DNA of 64,000 nucleotides from Xanthomonas arboricola pv. populi (GTDB taxonomy: Bacteria > Pseudomonadota > Gammaproteobacteria > Xanthomonadales > Xanthomonadaceae): NCBI RefSeq assembly GCF_002939945.1, contig NZ_MDEB01000011.1, forward strand, positions 1-64,000. The letters are read 5' to 3'. This document shows positions 52,628-61,506 of the stretch, one piece after another (the first letter of the stretch is position 1; every line of letters begins with the position of its first letter). A program made the translations under genes and the position numbers. Under the pieces are notes generated by a model, which ran no database searches, had not been told where the DNA came from, and was given only the letters and a program-made list of their open reading frames with translations.

Positions 52628-53593
52628 TCAGAGCGGACGCAACACGCGTAGCCCGAACCAGTCCTTCGTATCGTTCCAGCCATGGGTGACCTTCAGCCCG
52701 GCGGCGGCGGCGAGTTCGGCAAAGCGCGCGTCGGTGTACTTGTAGCTGTATTCGACCTGCATCGCTTCGCCTTCGGCAAACTCGAATTGCTTGCCTCCCA
52801 CCTGAACGCGCTGTGCGCGCTGACTGATCAGGAAGGTCTCGATGCGGCCACGTTCGCGCGCATACACCGCGTGGTGGCGGAAGCCGTCCAGATCGAAGTC
52901 GCTGCCGATCTCGCGATTGAGCCGCGCCAGCAGGTTCAAGGTGAACTCGGCAGTGACGCCGGCCGCATCGTTGTAGGCGGCCTCGATCAGGCCGGCATCC
53001 TTGTCCAGATCGATGCCGATCAGGGCGCACCCGTCGCTGCCCATGGTCTGGCGCATCGCATCGAGCAACTCGACGGCGGCATCATCGGTGAAATTGCCCA
53101 GCGTCGAGCCGGGGAAGAACACCAGATGCCGGCGCGCCGGGCGCTGCGCCTGCGGCAGCTGCAGCGGCTTGGTGAAGTCGGTGCACACCGGCAGCATCTG
53201 GATCTGCGGGAATTGCTGCGCCAGCCGCGCAGTGCTCTCAAGCAAGGCAGTGCGCGAGATTTCCAGCGGCGTGTAGGCCACCACATCGCGCAGTCCCTGC
53301 AGCAGCAACTCGGTTTTGCGACCGCTGCCGCTGCCGTATTCGACCACGTGCACGCCAGCGCCGATCGCCTGCGCGATCGAGGCCATGCTGGCCTCCAGCA
53401 ACGCCAGTTCGGTGCCGGTGAGGTAGTACTCCGGCTGCCGGGTGATCGCCTCGAACAGCTGCGAGCCGTGCGCATCGTAGAAATACTTCGATGGCAGCGT
53501 CTTGGGCGTTTGCGACAGGCCGGCCAGCGCGTCGGCGGTGATGTCGTCCGGTTGCGGGCGCAGATCGGTCAGCGCGGCGTGCGCGCGTTGCAT
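52628..53593 (-). CDS. egtD: L-histidine N-alpha-methyltransferase EgtD
   Basis: 321 aa from ATG at 53593; a TTG at 53614 overlapping the egtB stop (TTGA) is an alternative start. Trimethylates histidine to hercynine with SAM, the first step of ergothioneine synthesis. Family motifs: TLPSKYFYDAHGSQLFEAIT and QPEYYLTGTELALLE at the N-terminus, SAM loop VVEYGSGSGRKTELLL, FFPGSTLGNF and IGIDLDKDAGLIEAAYND. Directly follows egtB. Confidence 0.95.
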   Translation of the reverse strand: MQRAHAALTDLRPQPDDITADALAGLSQTPKTLPSKYFYDAHGSQLFEAITRQPEYYLTGTELALLEASMASIAQAIGAGVHVVEYGSGSGRKTELLLQGLRDVVAYTPLEISRTALLESTARLAQQFPQIQMLPVCTDFTKPLQLPQAQRPARRHLVFFPGSTLGNFTDDAAVELLDAMRQTMGSDGCALIGIDLDKDAGLIEAAYNDAAGVTAEFTLNLLARLNREIGSDFDLDGFRHHAVYARERGRIETFLISQRAQRVQVGGKQFEFAEGEAMQVEYSYKYTDARFAELAAAAGLKVTHGWNDTKDWFGLRVLRPL

Positions 53594-53610
53594 GGCATGG
53601 GCGGCGGCGT

Positions 53611-54900
53611 TCAAGGCAGATCCTTGGCAAGGCGCACGCCGGCAAACTGCCAACGCGCATCGGAGGGGAAAAAGTTGCGGTAACTGGCGCGGACATGGCT
53701 GGCCGGCGTGGCACAGCTGCCACCACGCAGCACCCACTGCGCATTCATGAATTTGCCGTTGTATTCGCCCAGCGATCCGGGCCACGGCGCGAAGCCGGGA
53801 TATGGCAGATACGCGCTGCCGGTCCATTCCCAGACATCGCCGAACAACTGCTGCAGGCCGGTATCCACCGCGTCGGGGCCGCGCGGATGCAGCGCATCGG
53901 TATCGACGAAGTTGCCCTGCACCGCCACACCGGTGGCGGCCTGTTCCCACTCGGCCTCGGTGGGCAGGCGCGCACCGGCCCAGCGGGCGAAGGCGTCGGC
54001 CTCGAACAGGCTCAGATGGCACACAGGTGCGTGCGCATCGCGCAGGCGCCAACCGTCCAGGGTGAACTCGCGCCCGTCCGCATCCCAATACAGCGGATGC
54101 TGCCAGCCCTGCGCCTGCACCATCGCCCAGCCATCGCTGAGCCAGGCGCCGGCACTGCGGTAACCACCGGCGTCGACGAACTCCTGGAACTCGGCGTTGC
54201 TGACCACGCGATGCGCCAACGCATGCGCGCCGACCAGCACGCGGTGACGCGGCGACTCGTTGTCGTAGGCGAAGACATCGGCCTGCGGCCATGCGGCCGC
54301 ACCGATCTCCACAATCTGTTCGTCGCGCGCATGCCAGCGCAGCGTGCTGGCATGCGCAGCAGGCGGAGCCGGCGCACCGCGATACGCCGGCTGCAGCGGG
54401 TTGCTCCACAGCGCATGCTTGATATCGGTCAACAGCAACTCCTGGTGCTGCTGTTCGTGCTGGATGCCGAGTTGCACGATGGTGCAGGCCTGCGCATCCA
54501 GCACCCCATCGCGCAGGCGCCGCTGCATGTGCGTATCGACCGCAGCGCGGTAGTCGCGCACCTGCTGCAACGACGGCCGCGACAACACCCCGCGGCGCGC
54601 GCGCGCTTGCATCGGGCCCACGCTCTGGTAGTAGCTGTTGAACAGGAAATCCCAGGCCGGGTCGAACACGCGGTAGGCCGGATCGGCCTGCAGCACGAAG
54701 CGTTCGAAAAACCAGGTGGTATGCGCCAGATGCCATTTGCTGGGGCTGGCGTCGGGCATGCTCTGCACCATTGCATCTTCGGCGCTCAAGGGTGCGGCGA
54801 GGCGATCGCTCAGCGCGCGGGTCTGCGCGTAGCGTTCCAGCAGCGTCAACTGCTGTTGCTGGTGGCGGCCCAGCAGAGGTGAGAGTGCAGACATCGCCAT
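53611..54900 (-). CDS. egtB: Ergothioneine biosynthesis protein EgtB
   Basis: 429 aa. Iron-dependent sulfoxide synthase that couples hercynine to a thiol. N-terminal DinB-like domain with SPSKWHLAHTTWFFERFVL and the metal site QLGIQHEQQHQELLLTDIKH (HxxxH). The C-terminal FGE-sulfatase fold has HRVVSNAEFQEFVDAGGY, RLPTEAEWEQAATG, LFGDVWEWTGSAYLPYPGF and VLRGGSCATPASH. No egtA or egtC is adjacent, as usual in proteobacteria, so cysteine rather than gamma-glutamylcysteine may be the sulfur donor. Divergent from a class V PLP enzyme. Confidence 0.95.
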   Translation of the reverse strand: MAMSALSPLLGRHQQQQLTLLERYAQTRALSDRLAAPLSAEDAMVQSMPDASPSKWHLAHTTWFFERFVLQADPAYRVFDPAWDFLFNSYYQSVGPMQARARRGVLSRPSLQQVRDYRAAVDTHMQRRLRDGVLDAQACTIVQLGIQHEQQHQELLLTDIKHALWSNPLQPAYRGAPAPPAAHASTLRWHARDEQIVEIGAAAWPQADVFAYDNESPRHRVLVGAHALAHRVVSNAEFQEFVDAGGYRSAGAWLSDGWAMVQAQGWQHPLYWDADGREFTLDGWRLRDAHAPVCHLSLFEADAFARWAGARLPTEAEWEQAATGVAVQGNFVDTDALHPRGPDAVDTGLQQLFGDVWEWTGSAYLPYPGFAPWPGSLGEYNGKFMNAQWVLRGGSCATPASHVRASYRNFFPSDARWQFAGVRLAKDLP

Positions 54901-54965
54901 ATGCTTGAGGAGCGCACGTGAACGCGCCGTGTCGGCAGCGTGGCAGCCAGCGGTAAGCTGTTGCC

Positions 54966-56147
54966 ATGTCCTCTTTTTCTCTGTCCAGCCTGCTCCCCGC
55001 GCCTATCGCATGGGAACAACGCCAGCAGGCATTTGCGTTGCCTGGCGACGTCACCTATCTGGATGCCGCCTCGCGCGGCCCGCTGCTGCGCGCGGTGCAG
55101 ACGGTTGCGCATCAGGCGGTGGATGCGCTGGCCACGCCGTGGCGGTTGCCGTTCGATGCCTGGCTACAGGACATCGAGCGTTTGCGCACGCTCGCCGCCG
55201 GCCTGTTCGACGACGATGCCGACGGCGTGGCGATGCTGCCCTCGGCCGCGCACGGTCTGGCGACCGCCGCACGCAACCTGCCGCTGCAACACGGCGAGGC
55301 GGTGCTGCTGCTGGAAGGCCAGTTCCCCTCCAACCTGCTGATCTGGCAACGCCGCTGTGCCGAGGTGGGTGCGCATATCGTGGCGGTGTCCACGGCCGGT
55401 GGCGACGGCTTGACCGAAGCGGTGCTGCAGGCCATCGCCGACGCCGCGGCACTGCGCATCGTGACGTTGCCGCATGCGTACTGGCTCGATGGGCGACAGC
55501 TCGATCTGGACCGCATCAGCGCCGCGGTGCACGCACGCGGTGCGGCGCTGGTGCTGGACCTGAGCCAGAGCCTGGGCGTGCTGCCGACCGACCTGCCGCG
55601 CTGGCGGCCGGACTTTGTGGTCAGCGTCGGCCACAAATGGCTGCTCGGGCCGATGGGAGTGGCCTGGCTGTGGGTAGCCCCGCCGTGGCGGGTGCAGGGC
55701 GTGCCGATCGAGGAACACTGGATCGGCCGCGATGCCGGCAGCAGCTGGGAGTTTCCGGTTGCCCAGGCGCCGTCCTATCGCAGCGGTGCGCGGAGGTTCG
55801 ATGCGGGCGGCGTTGCCGATCCGTTGCGGATTGCGATGGCGACGGTGGCCTTGCAGCAGGTCGCGGCCTGGCAACCGGCGCGCATCGGGCAGGCGCTGGG
55901 CGCGCTCACCGCGCAGTGGGATGCGGCCTTGCAGGCACGCGGTCTGGGCAGTTGGTGCACGCCCGCTCACGCGCCGCATCTGACCGCCCTGCAGCCACCA
56001 GCGAACCAGTTGGAGGCTGTGGCGACAACATTTAGCGAACATGGGGCGATCTGCACACGGCGGCACGGACGTCTACGGATCGCACCGCACCTGAGTGTCA
56101 CCGGTGATGCGCTGTCAGCCCTGATCGCAGCGCTGCCAGAGCCATGA
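54966..56147 (+). CDS. Class V aminotransferase-fold PLP enzyme, EgtE candidate
   Basis: 393 aa. Fold type I PLP enzyme: TYLDAASRGPLLRAV near the N-terminus, DLSQSLGVLPTDLP with the cofactor Asp, and the Schiff-base Lys in VVSVGHKWLLGPMGVAWLW. Sixty-five bases separate its start from egtB, read the opposite way. Ergothioneine synthesis needs a PLP C-S lyase (EgtE) to cleave hercynylcysteine sulfoxide; no other candidate is seen here. The role is inferred from position; kynureninase- or cysteine-desulfurase-like functions are alternatives. Confidence 0.85.
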   Translation: MSSFSLSSLLPAPIAWEQRQQAFALPGDVTYLDAASRGPLLRAVQTVAHQAVDALATPWRLPFDAWLQDIERLRTLAAGLFDDDADGVAMLPSAAHGLATAARNLPLQHGEAVLLLEGQFPSNLLIWQRRCAEVGAHIVAVSTAGGDGLTEAVLQAIADAAALRIVTLPHAYWLDGRQLDLDRISAAVHARGAALVLDLSQSLGVLPTDLPRWRPDFVVSVGHKWLLGPMGVAWLWVAPPWRVQGVPIEEHWIGRDAGSSWEFPVAQAPSYRSGARRFDAGGVADPLRIAMATVALQQVAAWQPARIGQALGALTAQWDAALQARGLGSWCTPAHAPHLTALQPPANQLEAVATTFSEHGAICTRRHGRLRIAPHLSVTGDALSALIAALPEP

Positions 56148-56157
56148 CGCCGCGCCC

Positions 56158-56263
56158 GTAGGAGCGGACCCGGCCGCGACGGGGCCTTACCGAGCGCTGT
56201 CAAGCGTTACCGGGATGACGCCATGTTTCGGTAACGCCCCGTCGCGGCCGGGTCCGCTCCTAC
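56158..56263. repeat. REP-type hairpin (TAGGAGCGGACC family)
   Basis: Arms GTAGGAGCGGACCCGGCCGC at 56158 and the complement ending at 56263, with GACGGGG/CCCCGTC extending the stem; the loop contains GTTACCG/CGGTAAC. It lies between the converging PLP and ABC transporter genes and may serve as terminator. Confidence 0.85.
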
Positions 56264-56267
56264 GCGT

Positions 56268-57740
56268 TCAGGCGCGTTGGCTGAGGCGCAAGCCACGCGG
56301 CGTGACCCAGCGCTCCAGCCCTTCGAACACCGCCTGCACGATCAGCGCGAGCACCGCCGCAGGAATCGCGCCTTCCAGGATCAAGCCGATGTCGTCCAGG
56401 CGGATGCCGGTGAGGATCGGTTGGCCGTAGCCGCCTGCGCCGATCAACGCGCCCAGCGTGGCGGTGCCCACGTTGATCACCGCCGCGGTCTGGATGCCGG
56501 CCACGATGGTACGACGCGCCAGCGGCAGTTCCACCCGCCACAGGCGCGTCCATGCCGGCAGCCCGATCGCCTGGGCGGTCTGGCGCAACTCGCGCGGGAT
56601 CGAGGTCAGTCCGGCATGCGTGTTGCGCACGATCGGCAGCAGGCTGTAGAGAAACAACGCGGCAATCGCCGGTTTGGCGCCGATGCCGAACAAGGGAATC
56701 ATGAAGACGAACACCGCCAGCGACGGCAAGGTCTGCAGCACGCCGGTCAACGACAGCACCACCTGCCCGAGCCGTGGCCGCCGTGCCGCCAGCACGCCCA
56801 GCGGCAACGCGATCAGCAAGGCAAACCCCAACGAGATGCCGACCAGGGCCAGATGCTCGCGCGTATACCGCAGCAGACGCGCCAGACGCGAGTCGGCTGC
56901 GGACGCGGGCGCAACGCCCAGCCACTGCGCGGCCACGGCCGCCTCGGACTGACGCTCCAGCTTCACCTGTGCATTGAGCCGCTGCATGGTCGCCTCGTCG
57001 ATGCGGCCCTGCAGCCCCTGCAATGCCGTGAGCATCGCCGGTGAGCGTTGCGCCAGGTCCTTGCGATACAGAAACACCGCCTGGTAATCGGGAAAGTAAT
57101 GGCGGTCGTCGCGCAGCACCTGCAGCCGGTAATACGGAATTTCCGCGTCGGTGCTGTACAGATCGGTGACCTCGATAGCCCCGCTCTGCAGCGCGCGATA
57201 GGCCAGATCGTGATCCAGCCCGGTCGCGGTCTGCGGCAATGCATACGCGGCGCGGACGCCCGGCCAGCCATCGGCGCGCTGCATGAACTCGTTGCTCAGG
57301 CCGATCTTGAGCGCCGGATGCCGTGCCAGATCCGACATCGATGCGATGCCGAGCGCCTGCGCACGTTCGGCACGCATGCCGAAGGCATAGGTGTTCTGGA
57401 AGCCGAGCGAGTCGGTCATCGCCAGTCCGCGCGCGTCCAGTGCGGCGCGTAGTTCGGCCTGGCTGGCCGTGGGCAGCTGCAGCAGTTCCTGCGCCAGCGT
57501 GCCGGTGTATTCGGCATAGGCATCGATCTGCCCGGTCTCCAGCGCGCGCCACAGGATGCGCGTGCCACCGAGCTGCGCGCGGTGTTGCACGTCCACCCCA
57601 TCGCGCTGCCCGGCGGCGGTGGCGATCTCGCCCAGCAGGACGGCCTCGGTGAAGTTCTTCGAACCGATCGTCACCTGCGCGGCCTGCGCACCGATGCTTG
57701 CGATCAGCAGTGCGACGGCGAGCAGCACGCGCGCGCTCAT
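56268..57740 (-). CDS. Osmoprotectant-type ABC transporter: fused binding protein and permease
   Basis: 490 aa from ATG at 57740, overlapping the ATPase stop (ATGA). Signal peptide (LAVALLIASIGAQAA), then an OpuAC-like substrate-binding domain: QVTIGSKNFTEAVLLGEI, RALETGQIDAYAEYTGTLAQ, VTDLYSTDAEIPYYRLQVL. From about residue 285 five to six membrane helices follow with the permease EAA-type loop GLPAWTRLWRVELPLARRTI. A choline/glycine-betaine/carnitine-type substrate is likely. The order binding protein then permease is the reverse of the common OpuABC-type fusion (permease first). Confidence 0.93.
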   Translation of the reverse strand: MSARVLLAVALLIASIGAQAAQVTIGSKNFTEAVLLGEIATAAGQRDGVDVQHRAQLGGTRILWRALETGQIDAYAEYTGTLAQELLQLPTASQAELRAALDARGLAMTDSLGFQNTYAFGMRAERAQALGIASMSDLARHPALKIGLSNEFMQRADGWPGVRAAYALPQTATGLDHDLAYRALQSGAIEVTDLYSTDAEIPYYRLQVLRDDRHYFPDYQAVFLYRKDLAQRSPAMLTALQGLQGRIDEATMQRLNAQVKLERQSEAAVAAQWLGVAPASAADSRLARLLRYTREHLALVGISLGFALLIALPLGVLAARRPRLGQVVLSLTGVLQTLPSLAVFVFMIPLFGIGAKPAIAALFLYSLLPIVRNTHAGLTSIPRELRQTAQAIGLPAWTRLWRVELPLARRTIVAGIQTAAVINVGTATLGALIGAGGYGQPILTGIRLDDIGLILEGAIPAAVLALIVQAVFEGLERWVTPRGLRLSQRA

Positions 57741-58474
57741 GCGGCGTCGCCGATGCTGCGCTGGGCGGTGAGAAAGCGCTGCACGAACGGATCGGCCGGC
57801 TGTTCCAGCAGGCTGCGCGCACTGCCCTGCTGCACCACCTGGCCGGCCCGCATCAGCACCAGGGTGTCGGCCAGGTAGGCCGCTTCGGCGACGTCGTGGG
57901 TCACCAGTACCACGGTCTTGTGGAGCTGGGCGAACAGCGCACGCATCTGCGCCTGCAGGTCGTAACGCACGATCGGGTCGAGCGCGCCCAGCGGCTCGTC
58001 CAGCAACAAGGCCGGTGGATCCAGCATCAGCGCCCGGATCAATCCCACGCGCTGGCGCTGACCACCGGAGAGCTCGGCCGGATAGCGCGCCAGCAGCTCT
58101 GCCGGCAACTGGCATAGCGCGCACAAGGTCTGCAGGCGTTGATCGATGCGTTGCCGGGTCCAGCCCAGCGTCTGCGCCAGCAACACCACGTTGCCGCGTG
58201 CATCCAGATGCGGAAACAGCCCGCCTTCCTGGATCACATAGCCGATGCGCTGGCGCTGCGCCTGGAGGCTGGCGCGTTGCAGCGGCGCGCCATCGAAGGC
58301 GACCGTGCCGCTGTCCGGCCACTCCAGCCCGACCAGCATCCGCAGCACGGTGGACTTGCCGGCGCCGCTGGGGCCGATCAAGGCAGTGGTGATGCCGCTG
58401 GCAAAATGCAGCGAAACGGTGTCGAGGGCAATGGCCTGGCCGTAGCGACGGCTGACCTGATCGAGAGTGAACAT
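57737..58474 (-). CDS. Osmoprotectant ABC transporter ATP-binding protein
   Basis: 245 aa. Walker A IGPSGAGKST, Q-loop VIQEGGLFPH, signature ELSGGQRQRVGLIRALM, Walker B ALLLDEPLGALDP, and switch VLVTHDVAEA. No CBS domains, unlike OpuCA/ProV; closest to the OsmV/OpuBA group lacking them. It directly precedes the fused binding-protein/permease gene with overlapping ATGA, making a two-gene, complete transporter. Confidence 0.94.
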   Translation of the reverse strand: MFTLDQVSRRYGQAIALDTVSLHFASGITTALIGPSGAGKSTVLRMLVGLEWPDSGTVAFDGAPLQRASLQAQRQRIGYVIQEGGLFPHLDARGNVVLLAQTLGWTRQRIDQRLQTLCALCQLPAELLARYPAELSGGQRQRVGLIRALMLDPPALLLDEPLGALDPIVRYDLQAQMRALFAQLHKTVVLVTHDVAEAAYLADTLVLMRAGQVVQQGSARSLLEQPADPFVQRFLTAQRSIGDAA

Positions 58475-58522
58475 GCGCTCGAGCTTGCCGAACGCAACGT
58501 CAGACGCGCGCGAAGGTGCGCA

Positions 58523-58915
58523 TCAGCGCGGTGGCGCCAGCAATTCGCGTGCGCTCAGGTAGCCGTCGCCATTGGCGTCCTGCCGCGCAAAACGCTCGAT
58601 CAGCGTGGCGCGATGCGCGGCGCGGGTAATCGGCTTGCCGCGTCGGCCAGGCAGTTCATCGCCCTGCAGCACACCGTCGTGGTCCAGGTCGCGCTGATCG
58701 AAGGCGTAGCTCATCCACGCAAGGTATTCATCGCGGCCGACGCGGCCATCGCCATCGGTATCCATGCGCTGCAGATATTGCTGGCTGTCCTGCACCTGCA
58801 CCTGCGCCTGCGCTTGCGCGAACACGGCCGGCCCGCACACACCACATGCCATTAGCAGGCCACGCGCGATCAAACCAAGCGATCCGCGCGCGCGCATCAG
58901 CGCGCGTGCCATCAT
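58523..58915 (-). CDS. Secreted EF-hand protein
   Basis: 130 aa; ATG at 58915 two bases after the desaturase stop (another ATG at 58912). A hydrophobic signal (GLIARGLLMACGVCGPAVFA) ends near AQAQA, then three EF-hand loops: DTDGDGRVGRDE, DLDHDGVLQGDE and DANGDGYLSARE. Each fits the D-x-D-x-D/N-G consensus, so Ca2+ binding is probable. Periplasmic or secreted. Coupled to the desaturase by position only; functional link unknown. Confidence 0.88.
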   Translation of the reverse strand: MMARALMRARGSLGLIARGLLMACGVCGPAVFAQAQAQVQVQDSQQYLQRMDTDGDGRVGRDEYLAWMSYAFDQRDLDHDGVLQGDELPGRRGKPITRAAHRATLIERFARQDANGDGYLSARELLAPPR

Positions 58916-58917
58916 CC

Positions 58918-60168
58918 TTACGACCCACTCAGCGCATAACCTTTCAGCCGCGCCGCATAGGCCTGCAACGCGGCATTGCCGCTGGCTTCGGCCTCGTGAC
59001 ACCACTGCTGCAGGTGCTTGAGCCGTTCGGATGCGTCATGGCTGCGCGCCTCCAGCACGGCGGTCAGGCGCGCGCGATACTCCACCAGCGTGCGCATGCG
59101 CGGGCGCTCGGCCACCCAGTGCTGCAGTTGCGCACGCGCATCGGGCTTGAGCCAACGCCCGTCATCGACCAGGCCCTTGCGCAGGCGCCGCGGCAGCAAC
59201 TGCCGCAACTTGGCGCCGGTGGCCGCGGCTTCTTCGCGCAGCGCCGGGGTGAACACATTGCGCTGGTAGTCGGTCATGGCCTGGAAGCGATGCGAGAGCA
59301 AGGCCTTGAGCGTGTCGGCATCGGGCACGGCGATGTTGGGACGGATGTCCAGCGACGGCGCCACGCGCAGCACCTTGGCCAGACCGATCGCCTGCAGCCC
59401 GCGAATGGCGACCCAGCCGATATCCAGCTCCCAGCGCCGCATCGAGAACCGCGCCGAACTCGGGAACGCATGATGGTTGTTGTGCAATTCTTCGCCACCG
59501 ATCCACAGCGCCCACGGCGTGAGGTTGGTGGAGGTGTCGGCCGATTCGAAATTGCGATAGCCCCACCAGTGACCCAGGCCGTTGACCACGCCGGCGGCCC
59601 AGAACGGAATCCACGCCATCTGGATCGCCCACAGCGCGATGCCGGGCAGGCCGAACAGCACGGCATCGATCACCAGCAACGCGATCGGGCCTGCATTGGC
59701 ATGCGGGGTGTACAGATGCCGCTCGATCCAGTCGGTGGGAGCGCCCTTGCCGTACTGCTCGATGTCGGCACGCTGCGCGCGCGCTTCGCGGTACAGCTCC
59801 ACGCCACGCCAGAACACCTGGCCGATGCCCTTGGTCTGCGGGCTGTGCGGGTCTTCCTCGGTCTCGACCTTGGCGTGATGCTTGCGATGGATCGCCACCC
59901 ATTCGCGGGTGATCATCGAGGTGGTCAGCCAGGTCCAGAAGCGGAAGAAATGCGCCACCACCGGATGGAAGTCCACACCACGATGGGCCTGGCTGCGATG
60001 CAGGTACAAGGTCACCGCAAAGATGGTGAGCTGGGTGAACACCAGCAGCACCGCCAGCATGCCCCACACGCCCAGCCCAGCCACGCCGGAGGTCAGAACG
60101 TCGATGATCGGGTCGGACAACATCGGCATCTCCACAGCGGCGCCATTGGGTTGGATCGATAGAGACAT
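58918..60168 (-). CDS. Fatty-acid desaturase (acyl-CoA/acyl-lipid delta-9 type)
   Basis: 416 aa from ATG at 60168. Three histidine boxes of the membrane desaturases: HRSQAH (box 1), HRKHH (box 2) and ELHNNHH (box 3), spaced as in DesA-type delta-9 enzymes. About four membrane helices (LGVWGMLAVLLVFTQLTIFA ...). Inserts a double bond in membrane acyl chains with di-iron chemistry, adjusting fluidity. The long soluble C-terminal extension after box 3 (about 130 residues) is characteristic of this proteobacterial subgroup. Divergent from an ABC ATPase. Confidence 0.94.
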   Translation of the reverse strand: MSLSIQPNGAAVEMPMLSDPIIDVLTSGVAGLGVWGMLAVLLVFTQLTIFAVTLYLHRSQAHRGVDFHPVVAHFFRFWTWLTTSMITREWVAIHRKHHAKVETEEDPHSPQTKGIGQVFWRGVELYREARAQRADIEQYGKGAPTDWIERHLYTPHANAGPIALLVIDAVLFGLPGIALWAIQMAWIPFWAAGVVNGLGHWWGYRNFESADTSTNLTPWALWIGGEELHNNHHAFPSSARFSMRRWELDIGWVAIRGLQAIGLAKVLRVAPSLDIRPNIAVPDADTLKALLSHRFQAMTDYQRNVFTPALREEAAATGAKLRQLLPRRLRKGLVDDGRWLKPDARAQLQHWVAERPRMRTLVEYRARLTAVLEARSHDASERLKHLQQWCHEAEASGNAALQAYAARLKGYALSGS

Positions 60169-60276
60169 GATGGGGGCGATGACGGCAAACTTCACCCTCC
60201 GGATGCGTAGGGTGCTCCCTACATTTCTAAAGCGGTTCACACGCTCCCTTTCCCCACTGCGCCTGATGTCGCCCGT

Positions 60277-61122
60277 ATGACGGTTACCGCCCAGATGTCC
60301 ACCGATCCTGCTGCTGTTGCGAACGCCATCCCGTTGATCGAGCTCGACCAGGCCAGCGTGATGCGCGGCCAGGTGCGCGTGCTGCGTGCGCTCAATCTGC
60401 GCATTGCGCTGGGGCAGCACACCGCCATCCTCGGCCCCAATGGCTGCGGCAAGTCCTCCTTCATCAAACTGATCACCCGCGAGCTGTATCCGCTGGTGCG
60501 CGCCGATGGCCAGCCGGCGGTGAAAGTGCTCGGGCAGACGCGCTGGCAGGTGGATCGCCTGCGCTCGCAGCTGGGCATCGTCACCGGCGACCTCAGCGTC
60601 AACCTGGCCGACATGCCGGGGCTGGATGTGGAGAGCGCGGTGCTGTCCGGTTTCTTCGCCAGCTATGTGGTGCCACCGCATCGCGAGATCAGCGACGACA
60701 TGCGCACCCGGGCACGTGAGGCATTGGCACTGGCGCGCGCCCTGCCGTTGCTGGACCGGCAATTTGCCGAACTGTCGGCCGGCGAAACCCGCCGCGTGCT
60801 GATCGCGCGCGCACTGGTGAACCGCCCACAGGCGCTGCTGCTGGACGAGCCGTCCACCGGCCTGGACCTGGTGGCGCGACAGCACCTGCTCGACACCATG
60901 CGTCACCTGGCCCGGCAAGGCATCACGCTGATCCTGGTGACCCATCACATCGAGGAAATCGTGCCGGAGATCGCGCGGGTGATCCTGCTGCGGGCCGGCA
61001 CCGTCGTGGCCGATGGTCCGCGCGATGCGCTGCTCACCGACGCCCGCCTGTCGGACGTGTTCGGCGGCCCGGTGCGGGTGCAGCGCGACGGCGAGCGCTA
61101 TTGGGCGACGGTAGGCGAGTAA
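60277..61122 (+). CDS. Stand-alone ABC ATPase (YlmA/ModF-like)
   Basis: 281 aa. Walker A ILGPNGCGKSS, Q-loop region RSQLGIVTGDLSVNL, signature FAELSAGETRRVLIARALV, Walker B ALLLDEPSTGLDL, switch LILVTHHIEEI. No permease or binding-protein gene is adjacent. The long DQASVMRGQVRVLRALNLRI start and ATGPRDALLTDARLSDVFG-like tail resemble the ModF/YlmA group of orphan ATPases. Promoter shared with the desaturase in a 108-base gap. Confidence 0.88.
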   Translation: MTVTAQMSTDPAAVANAIPLIELDQASVMRGQVRVLRALNLRIALGQHTAILGPNGCGKSSFIKLITRELYPLVRADGQPAVKVLGQTRWQVDRLRSQLGIVTGDLSVNLADMPGLDVESAVLSGFFASYVVPPHREISDDMRTRAREALALARALPLLDRQFAELSAGETRRVLIARALVNRPQALLLDEPSTGLDLVARQHLLDTMRHLARQGITLILVTHHIEEIVPEIARVILLRAGTVVADGPRDALLTDARLSDVFGGPVRVQRDGERYWATVGE

Positions 61123-61506
61123 GGGCCACCCGCCGCGCGGTGGCGCGCAGGCCGGTGCCTTGCGCAAGCTGCCCGACGACACCCGGCAGCGATGCGCTCA
61201 CCGCAGCGAAGGCTCGGTGCTGGGCGGACTGGGCCGGTTGCTGGATGGGGATAACCGGTCTCGATGGCCGGGTCGGGGCGAGGATACGCGGCGAAGCCAC
61301 GCCTGGAACGCGATGACACCGGGCTTGGCAGGCACCCTCATCCGGCGCTGCGCGCCACCTTCTCCCGGTGGGAGAAGGGACAGCCATTGCTTGCTGCAAC
61401 TGCAGTCTGCGCACGTTCCAGTCACCTCCAGCGCCGACCAGGCAGCGCAGCCACAGTGACGGCACGCGTGTATTCTCCCTCGCCTTCCATCCAACAGTCC
61501 GTCGCC
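61123..61506. repeat. Intergenic region with xanthomonad repeat
   Basis: No gene is visible in about 380 bases. Positions 61331-61380 hold a repeat copy (GGCACCCTCATCCGGCGCTG, then CTTCTCCCGGTGGGAGAAGG), related to the elements at 26230 and 26392. The rest shows nothing I can assign. Confidence 0.6.
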
